From Lachnospiraceae bacterium (GTDB taxonomy: Bacteria; Bacillota; Clostridia; Lachnospirales; Lachnospiraceae), in the NCBI GenBank assembly GCA_004556655.1, contig SFGF01000093.1, positions 1 through 10,757 on the forward strand: a stretch of DNA of 10,757 nt. The letters are read 5' to 3'. A program made the translations under genes and the position numbers. The notes beneath the pieces are model-generated. The model saw only the letters and a program-made list of their open reading frames with translations, ran no database searches and was not told the origin of the DNA. This document shows positions 6,349-10,757 of the stretch, piece by piece (within the stretch, counting starts at the first letter, position 1; every line of letters begins with the position of its first letter).

Positions 6349-7578
6349 ATGAAACTGAACAGTGATATTTTGTATGATTATTTAAATGATACAATGCCGA
6401 TTCGGAGTTTTGGAAAAGGTGTTGGAACATTGAAGCTGCACAGACCAAAGCTTTATACGGGCGAAACCAACGAATTCCTGCCAAATCAGTTGTATGTTGC
6501 CCTGGTGGATCAGCTTCCGGTGGATCCAATCCTTCATCGGGGAACTGTTATTATTTGTGTTGGTGGGATACCCCTGCCTGTCTATACCACAGGAACCTGT
6601 GTTTGTCTTTCTGTTTTGGATTCCACGGATCTTTTTACTGTGTTTAATCGGATACAGGATATTTATGACCGGATGGATCAGTGGGAGGAAGCATTGCGTT
6701 CTGTTCTTGCCAAAAATGCAGATATACAGGAGATGCTGGATGTTAGCTTTGATATTCTAAATAATCCAATGGTGGTAATTGATTCGGAATACAAGGTAGT
6801 TGGATATAGTAAGATTATCGATGAGCGAGAAGATCTGGCATTATACCGTCCGGATTCTGACCATATGATAAGCCAGGATCTCGTGTCCAGGAGTATATGG
6901 GAAAATGAAACGAATATGACCATGAAAAGACCTTTTACGGTAATTTACGAAAATAATGTGAATTTCAGCAGTAATCTGTTTGATGAATCAAGATATATTG
7001 GAAATTTATCGATATCTTTTGTGCTGAGGCCTTTCAGAACCAGCGACAATGTTCTGTCGCAGTTCCTTGCAGGTTATCTGGAACGGGCTCTCCAGCATTT
7101 GACCACATTGACTCATGTGCAGACGGATTTGCTGAGAGATGTATTTCGTTCTCTTCTTAAAGGGTATTCTCTGTCGGGATCAGCCAGACAGTATTTTGAC
7201 ACTTATATAAAGAAAACGTCATATCGATGTATACGAGCTGTTCCAAGTGAACGTTCCAGGAAAAAAATCCCTACAGAATATATTTGTAATCTTTTGGAAA
7301 AATCGCTTCTGGGAAGTGCAGCTTTTGAGTATGATTCAGGGATTGTTACGTTTCTCAGGATTGATGATGAGAAGTCAGAAGAAGCAGATCGGGCCAAAAT
7401 CATTCAATTGATGAAAAAATTAGAACTCAGTGCGGGAATCAGTACGACCATTCCATTTTCACAGTTTCATCGTATTCGATTCTATTATCGTCAGACAGAG
7501 ATAGCGTTAGATTTTGGGACACAGATTCACCCAAAAAAAGAATTTATTATTTTGAAAAATACTCTATGCGTTATATGA
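6349..7578 (+). CDS. CdaR/PucR-type transcriptional regulator, truncated before its DNA-binding domain
   Basis: This cytoplasmic regulator resembles the CdaR/PucR group, in which ligand-sensing domains precede a C-terminal helix-turn-helix. Residues 1-110 form a PucR-like N-terminal domain. Residues 127-230 look PAS- or GAF-like (FDILNNPMVVIDSEYKVVGYS). Residues 240-395 match the CdaR GGDEF-like region (SAGISTTIPFSQ, then FYYRQTEIALDFG). The expected next block, a YYFEKY-like motif, is found out of frame downstream. The A7 run at 7533-7539 has lost one A, so the protein ends in a foreign tail EFIILKNTLCVI. Even with the frame restored, the gene stops at 7671-7673 before the HTH domain that should end a protein of this type. 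It therefore lacks DNA-binding ability and is probably a degrading gene, despite an intact promoter (6257-6285) and RBS (AAGGGGGAG). The ligand is unknown. Confidence 0.75.
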   Translation: MKLNSDILYDYLNDTMPIRSFGKGVGTLKLHRPKLYTGETNEFLPNQLYVALVDQLPVDPILHRGTVIICVGGIPLPVYTTGTCVCLSVLDSTDLFTVFNRIQDIYDRMDQWEEALRSVLAKNADIQEMLDVSFDILNNPMVVIDSEYKVVGYSKIIDEREDLALYRPDSDHMISQDLVSRSIWENETNMTMKRPFTVIYENNVNFSSNLFDESRYIGNLSISFVLRPFRTSDNVLSQFLAGYLERALQHLTTLTHVQTDLLRDVFRSLLKGYSLSGSARQYFDTYIKKTSYRCIRAVPSERSRKKIPTEYICNLLEKSLLGSAAFEYDSGIVTFLRIDDEKSEEADRAKIIQLMKKLELSAGISTTIPFSQFHRIRFYYRQTEIALDFGTQIHPKKEFIILKNTLCVI

Positions 7579-7673
7579 TTTACAGTTGTGTCGGAGAATT
7601 TCCGCTGGAAATGCTTTATTCTGAAGGATTCCAGAGATTATTGAAATTCGATGCATCAACACAGACAGATTAG
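7542..7673 (+). pseudogene. Out-of-frame continuation of the CdaR/PucR-type regulator
   Basis: Restoring one base to the A7 run (7533-7539) extends the regulator through YYFEKYSMRYMIYS and GEFPLEMLYSEGFQRLLKFD to a TAG at 7671-7673. This matches the expected segment just before the C-terminal helix-turn-helix, which in the family usually continues with about 60 more residues. Those are absent, and homology breaks at the junction with the antisense LysR-like fragment. The gene has thus been damaged twice: by a small deletion and by loss of its end. Confidence 0.7.
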
Positions 7674-7674
7674 T

Positions 7675-7821
7675 TACTCCCAGTTTTTCAATTTCAGACA
7701 AAATCCCTTCATGGTTATCTTCAAAAGGAACGAGATGAAGTTTATAATCGGGAAAACTCTGATTTACTTTATACCATAAGTCCATAAAAGGTTTTGCGGG
7801 GTTCAGCAAAGAGGTCCCCAC
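7675..7821 (-). pseudogene. Fragment of a LysR-type regulator effector domain, antisense
   Basis: Read on the minus strand, about 48 residues look like a real protein segment: GTSLLNPAKPFMDLWYKVN, then LHLVPFEDNHEGILSEIEKLG. I read this as the first strand-helix part of the effector-binding domain of a LysR-type regulator, just after the linker from its DNA-binding domain. Neither the DNA-binding domain nor the rest of the effector domain is present. The frame begins at a GTG (7821) only because a stop lies just upstream, and there is no RBS. Both edges abut other gene fragments: the regulator end on one side and the flavodoxin end on the other. Confidence 0.5.
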
Positions 7822-7999
7822 ATATTATGATCTCACCGGAAAAACAATCAAACCATTTTGTACCCATGAAGGCAGCGGTATGGGAAGCAGTATCAGCGAT
7901 ATTAAAAAGTTGTGTTCCGGGGCAAAAGTTGAGAAAGGACTTGCAATTTGCGGCGGCAGCGTTGAAAAATCAAGGAAAGAAATTGAAAAATGGGTTTAG
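7802..7999 (+). pseudogene. C-terminal remnant of a flavodoxin
   Basis: This plus-strand frame reads YYDLTGKTIKPFCTHEGSGM, GSSISDIKKLCSGAKVEKGL and AICGGSVEKSRKEIEKWV, then a stop. It is the characteristic last third of a flavodoxin of the Lachnospiraceae electron-transfer type, with the GKTIxPFxTHEGSG motif before the final FMN-side loop and the closing amphipathic helix. The FMN phosphate-binding N-terminus is missing. The homologous part seems to begin near 7820, where the antisense LysR-like fragment starts, so the junction falls there. No start codon or RBS is available for the fragment. Confidence 0.75.
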
Positions 8000-8075
8000 C
8001 AGCAAAAACAGAAATAGAAAACGGAGGAAGGAACGTTATGGTGAAGAAAGCAGTACTCCGGGGGCTGATGCGCCT

Positions 8076-8222
8076 GAAGGGTTTGAATCCTACATACAAT
8101 CGATTTACCGGTACTGCTGTGGTGGAGTGGATAAGTGGATAGAAAAAGGAAAAATAGTAGAGAAAGTGTCTGCTCCAGCCCTTTGGGAACTTATGTACTT
8201 TGGGCTGGACAAACAGGTTTGA
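8076..8222 (+). pseudogene. Possible C-terminal remnant of a TetR-type regulator
   Basis: The last 48 codons of an open frame read SYIQSIYRYCCGGVDKWIEKGKIVEKVSAPALWELMYFGLDKQV. A helix with aromatic residues, a xxDKWIEKG turn and a closing helix resemble the C-terminal ligand-domain helices of TetR-family regulators. The upstream part of the same frame is simply the flavodoxin gene read out of phase. There is no DNA-binding domain. This call rests on pattern memory and is weak. The same DNA has another short frame (8038-8142) behind a good GGAGGAAGG. Confidence 0.3.
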
Positions 8223-8238
8223 CGAAAGAGTATTGAAT

Positions 8239-9228
8239 TTATTCGATGAGATCATTTTGAAACCTTGACAGGTGTTCGTAAGGCAGAATCAGCCGTCCGC
8301 GATACAGACCGCAGCCATCATTGATCAGGCTGTTGTTAATGGCTGAGAACATATTTACATCCAGATCGGCCAGCTGCAGTTCCAACAGTCTTTTACCTCG
8401 CTCATAAGCATCATCAAAGTAAATACTTTCGCCGTAAGGGATTTCATCTCTTCTAATCCGATTATTTTCCTGCCGTTGCTCGTAGATGACATGGTTGGCG
8501 GCACCGATTTCCGCAATATCATCCATTTCCTTGGTACGAAGCTGTACTTCGATGTAACTTCTGGAACTGTTATCGTAGAAGGTTACATGCAGAGATCGAT
8601 ATTCATCGGTATTGTGATGGCAGATGTAATCCCTGTAATATGGTTTTGCATTTTCATTCAGAAGAGGAGAGTTACTTTCTTTGATACCGTTGGCAGGTTC
8701 TGCCGTAAAGCCACGTTCTTCCAGAAAACCGGGAAGAACGTTGGCAATCTCATATAAATATTTCAATTCTTCTGTTTCTCTGTTTTCCCCCGGCTTTAAA
8801 TGACATTTTGGCAGAGAGATGACAATGCGGTAAGCAATCAGGTCACGAAAACAGCTCAGACGTTTCTTCAGTTCCGATACGGAAGGGCATCTTCCATTTT
8901 CCAGATAATAGTCATAGATATATTCCACAATATAACCGTTAAACTTTTCTTCCGCACGAATCAAAGATTTGATACGCCCTTTGAATGTAAAAGCAAGGAA
9001 AGGATATTCTTTTGCCATATAATTATAAAATTCCCTGATTTTCTGAGACTGTACCGTCAGGAAATCGTTGTGCTCCAGCAATTCCCTGACTTGAATCAGA
9101 AAATTACAGTGAATCAGATCGATCTCATTGTGAGTATCTTTGGCCTCTTTTCTCAGATCAGTAATATATTTCTGTAATATCTTTAATATGGTATCTCCAC
9201 AATATAAATAATCGTTTAGTGTAATCAT
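8239..9228 (-). CDS. RelA/SpoT-type (p)ppGpp synthetase-domain protein
   Basis: This 329-residue cytoplasmic protein contains a RelA/SpoT nucleotidyl-pyrophosphokinase domain and no hydrolase, TGS or ACT domains. N-terminal helices (1-75) precede the synthetase core. Visible motifs are GRIKS (R85, K87, S88) with K95 for ATP binding, FRDLIAYRIVI (D129, R134), YRDYI (D200), YRSLH (Y210, H214; the tyrosine stacks on guanine), EVQLRT (E227, catalytic) and AANHVIYE (H246). All key residues are kept, so pyrophosphate transfer from ATP to GTP/GDP, or to tRNA as in toxic small alarmone synthetases, is plausible. A C-terminal extension (250-329) is unassigned. The start at 9228 is chosen because AGGGAG lies eight bases upstream. 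A longer in-frame reading would translate its own promoter as a false hydrophobic leader. It is transcribed divergently from the HipA-like gene, with its own promoter. Confidence 0.85.
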   Translation of the reverse strand: MITLNDYLYCGDTILKILQKYITDLRKEAKDTHNEIDLIHCNFLIQVRELLEHNDFLTVQSQKIREFYNYMAKEYPFLAFTFKGRIKSLIRAEEKFNGYIVEYIYDYYLENGRCPSVSELKKRLSCFRDLIAYRIVISLPKCHLKPGENRETEELKYLYEIANVLPGFLEERGFTAEPANGIKESNSPLLNENAKPYYRDYICHHNTDEYRSLHVTFYDNSSRSYIEVQLRTKEMDDIAEIGAANHVIYEQRQENNRIRRDEIPYGESIYFDDAYERGKRLLELQLADLDVNMFSAINNSLINDGCGLYRGRLILPYEHLSRFQNDLIE

Positions 9229-9259
9229 GTCTGCAACTCCCTGCATGTATGTTGCGGTT

Positions 9260-9288
9260 ATTATACATGATATGAAAATAAAAAACAA
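9260..9288 (-). promoter_or_regulatory. Promoter of the RelA/SpoT-like gene
   Basis: On the minus strand TTGTTT (9288-9283), a 17-base spacer and TATAAT (9265-9260) lie about 31 bases before the ATG, leaving a short leader of roughly 25 bases that carries the AGGGAG ribosome binding site. Confidence 0.7.
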
Positions 9289-9310
9289 GCTTATCAAGAT
9301 CTGCTTCAGG

Positions 9311-9339
9311 TTGATTATTTTCCACATTTTACATATAAT
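9311..9339 (+). promoter_or_regulatory. Promoter of the HipA-like gene
   Basis: TTGATT (9311-9316), a 17-base spacer and TATAAT (9334-9339) lie 32 bases before the ATG at 9372. The two -35 boxes of the divergent promoters are only 22 bases apart, so a regulator or supercoiling could act on both genes together. Confidence 0.75.
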
Positions 9340-9371
9340 AATGTTACAATCGGGAAGGGAGACGAGATGAT

Positions 9372-10553
9372 ATGCCGGAAAGAAAGATGCATTCTTGGAC
9401 ATCTTACACCATTATGCACGGAAATCAAAAAGCAGCCAGCATACGAAGAGACGGGACATGCACGATATATTCTCACAAGTGGATGCCTTACAATCTGTAT
9501 TTGGATGATTCAGAGGATGATATAGATACCAGAGTACAGAATCTGGATAATTTTTATTTCTGGTGTGCATCCCGTGTTCTGACGCTTGATCGGGAATATG
9601 CTAAAGAAATCATGAACAGTATTGGAGCAGTACAGGCATCCACAGACCGGGAGAGGGCACAGGTTGCATTGTCTTATCATTGTCTTTCGCTTATGGATAT
9701 CTATTGGACAAAAGAAAGAAATGAAAAGCTGAATTTTCATGAAATAAATCTGTTTGAGAATCATCTGGAAAAAGCTTTTATTGATGTGACGCTCAGAGGA
9801 AAACAGATGACGATACAGAATCGTCACCTGATTGCAGATGATCTGGGAACTCAGGGATGTTATCCAAAGGCATGGATTAGGAAAGAGGATACGTTCCAGC
9901 TTATGAAAGACGGTGGCTTGGAAGCGGTGGATAACGAACTGCTGGCGAGCAGAATCTGTCAGTGCTTTCAGGTAAATCAGGTGTGTTATGAGGAAGCTGT
10001 TTATGATGAGCAAAAGGTTTCTGTCAGTAAAATCATAACATCTGTGGATCGTAGTATTGTATCTATGGATGCTTTTGAGATATATGCTGCAAATCATGAC
10101 ATTGACAAAATGAATTACATTTTGAAATTGGACGGGTATTCCTATTACATGATGAACGTACTGGATTATCTGATTGGTAATACAGATCGTCACTGGGGAA
10201 ACTGGGGATTTCTAGTTGATAATCGGACCAATAAACCGGTTCGTTTGTATGATTTGATGGATTTTAATAAAGCATTTCAGGCTTATGAAGGAATAGACGG
10301 GGCGAATTGTCTTACCACAGAAAAGAAAATGACTCAGAAGGAAGCAGCTGTGGAGGCTGTTCGAAAGGTTGGATTAAACCAGATCAGAGAAGTTTTGCCA
10401 GAGTGGTTCGTTGAAGATAAAAAAAGAAATATGTTTTTTGAACGACTGGAATTATTGAAAAATGTATTAGTTTCTCGGTATTCTGGTTCCTTATCTTGCA
10501 TGTCTGCCGCAAAAGAAAGTAAGTCTTGTGAACAAATCAGAAAAAATGAATAA
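9372..10553 (+). CDS. HipA-like protein kinase
   Basis: This 393-residue protein has the C-terminal kinase fold of HipA-type Ser/Thr kinases. An unassigned N-terminal half (1-155) precedes the kinase region. PKAWIRKEDTFQLMKDGG has K178 as the likely phosphate-binding lysine. NELLASRI (E189) is the partner glutamate. YYMMNVLDYLIGNTDRHWGN is the catalytic loop with D272 and N277. LYDLMDFNKAF has D297 as the metal-binding residue of a DFN variant of DFG. About 95 more residues end in a charged tail. HipA of E. coli phosphorylates glutamyl-tRNA synthetase and raises (p)ppGpp through RelA. Here no HipB-like helix-turn-helix antitoxin gene is adjacent, and instead a RelA/SpoT-like gene is divergent. 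Start: GGGAAGGGAG lies about ten bases before the ATG. It has its own promoter. Substrate is unknown, and toxicity is inference. Confidence 0.82.
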   Translation: MPERKMHSWTSYTIMHGNQKAASIRRDGTCTIYSHKWMPYNLYLDDSEDDIDTRVQNLDNFYFWCASRVLTLDREYAKEIMNSIGAVQASTDRERAQVALSYHCLSLMDIYWTKERNEKLNFHEINLFENHLEKAFIDVTLRGKQMTIQNRHLIADDLGTQGCYPKAWIRKEDTFQLMKDGGLEAVDNELLASRICQCFQVNQVCYEEAVYDEQKVSVSKIITSVDRSIVSMDAFEIYAANHDIDKMNYILKLDGYSYYMMNVLDYLIGNTDRHWGNWGFLVDNRTNKPVRLYDLMDFNKAFQAYEGIDGANCLTTEKKMTQKEAAVEAVRKVGLNQIREVLPEWFVEDKKRNMFFERLELLKNVLVSRYSGSLSCMSAAKESKSCEQIRKNE

Positions 10554-10632
10554 ATTGAAAGATGACGTCAAATGTCCAGGAAATGTCACAGACTTTCCCG
10601 GAAAAAGGAAGTAAAAAACATACGTTTAGGTC

Positions 10633-10660
10633 TGGACAACTGCCACCACTATTATATAAT
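10633..10660 (+). promoter_or_regulatory. Promoter-like sequence in the right-hand tail
   Basis: TGGACA (10633-10638), a 16-base spacer and TATAAT (10655-10660) form a decent sigma-A promoter. Transcription would begin near 10667, inside the left arm of the hairpin at 10665-10686. No gene starts within the window, so any target lies to the right. I see no coding region in the 204 bases after 10553. Confidence 0.45.
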
Positions 10661-10664
10661 GATA

Positions 10665-10686
10665 TGGGTGTCAAAACACCCGTTTT
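10665..10686 (+). terminator. Hairpin terminator after the HipA-like gene
   Basis: GGGTGT (10666-10671) pairs with ACACCC (10676-10681) around a CAAA loop, with a possible U-G closing pair outside, followed by TTTT. It lies about 110 bases after the HipA-like stop and can end that transcript. Confidence 0.6.
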
Positions 10687-10757
10687 ATAGTAACTCATTA
10701 ACTAACGTTCCTTGAAAATTTCATATAAGACAACAAATATTTCATATTAGTAGTGTT

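Noticed and set aside
8038..8142. 34-residue ORF (MVKKAVLRGLM...) behind GGAGGAAGG
   Set aside because: The RBS is good, but the frame lies in gene debris, overlaps the TetR-like remnant in another frame and ends abruptly. It may be the start of a lost gene after the flavodoxin, so I mention it but do not call it.
8177..8210. CCAGCCC/GGGCTGG inverted repeat
   Set aside because: A seven-base stem with a long loop inside a remnant frame and no T run. Probably chance.
9229..9402. Longer N-terminus (58 extra residues with a hydrophobic stretch) for the RelA/SpoT-like protein
   Set aside because: It would translate across its own TTGTTT/TATAAT promoter and overlap the HipA-like start, while the ATG at 9228 has a well-placed AGGGAG.
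9510..10193. Minus-strand 227-residue ORF opposite the HipA-like gene
   Set aside because: It is a shadow of the kinase gene, which has clear motifs, promoter and RBS. The antisense frame has none.
10562..10569. Perfect palindrome TGACGTCA after the HipA-like gene
   Set aside because: A single 8-base palindrome is expected by chance at this scale, and no second copy or promoter context supports an operator.

Overview
The window looks like the chromosome of a low-GC Gram-positive anaerobe, most likely a gut Clostridia of the Lachnospiraceae type. The basis is AT-rich DNA, strong AGGAGG-like ribosome binding sites, sigma-A promoters of the TTGACA/TATAAT type, and relatives I recognise from that group (TcdE-type holin, endolysin, CdaR/PucR-type regulator, HipA-like kinase). 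The taxonomic call is inference. No rRNA, tRNA, insertion sequence or CRISPR array was seen.

Layout. (1) 1-2922 is the lysis end of a prophage or prophage remnant: a noncoding or decayed stretch with a terminator-like hairpin (308-352), a Cys-rich 32-residue protein (382-480), a holin (500-916), an intercistronic hairpin, and a multidomain endolysin (1002-2747) closed by a strong UUCG terminator. The endolysin carries a near-perfect internal ribosome binding site and in-frame ATG that would yield a separate amidase/SH3-like product. (2) About 2951-3399 is a tandem array of nine 53-bp units. The oldest-looking units carry a TACGGTT...AACYGTA dyad. The array ends about 40 bp before a lone PD-(D/E)XK-like nuclease gene (3438-4232). 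(3) 4287-5246 is the wreck of an ABC exporter gene, with an in-frame stop and three frame changes. (4) 5361-6078 is a small intact pair: a protein with 11-residue helical repeats and a four-helix membrane protein made by internal duplication, closed by a strong terminator. (5) 6349-8222 begins with a CdaR/PucR-type regulator behind a good promoter. It has lost its DNA-binding end through a frameshift and a truncation. A scrapyard of gene ends follows: an antisense LysR-like fragment, a flavodoxin C-terminus and a TetR-like C-terminus. (6) 8239-10553 is a divergent pair with back-to-back promoters: a RelA/SpoT-type (p)ppGpp synthetase-domain protein on the minus strand and a HipA-like kinase on the plus strand. 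The tail (10554-10757) holds a promoter-like sequence that runs straight into a hairpin terminator.

How the parts relate. The lysis genes form one functional cassette (holin plus endolysin). The two genes at 5361-6078 are probably one envelope- or stress-related operon. The divergent synthetase/kinase pair is the best candidate for a little-described system. HipA kinases and RelA-type enzymes are both linked to amino-acid starvation signalling, and here they share one intergenic control region with no antitoxin gene in view. The large amount of gene debris between these modules marks the region as a recombination-prone accessory segment.
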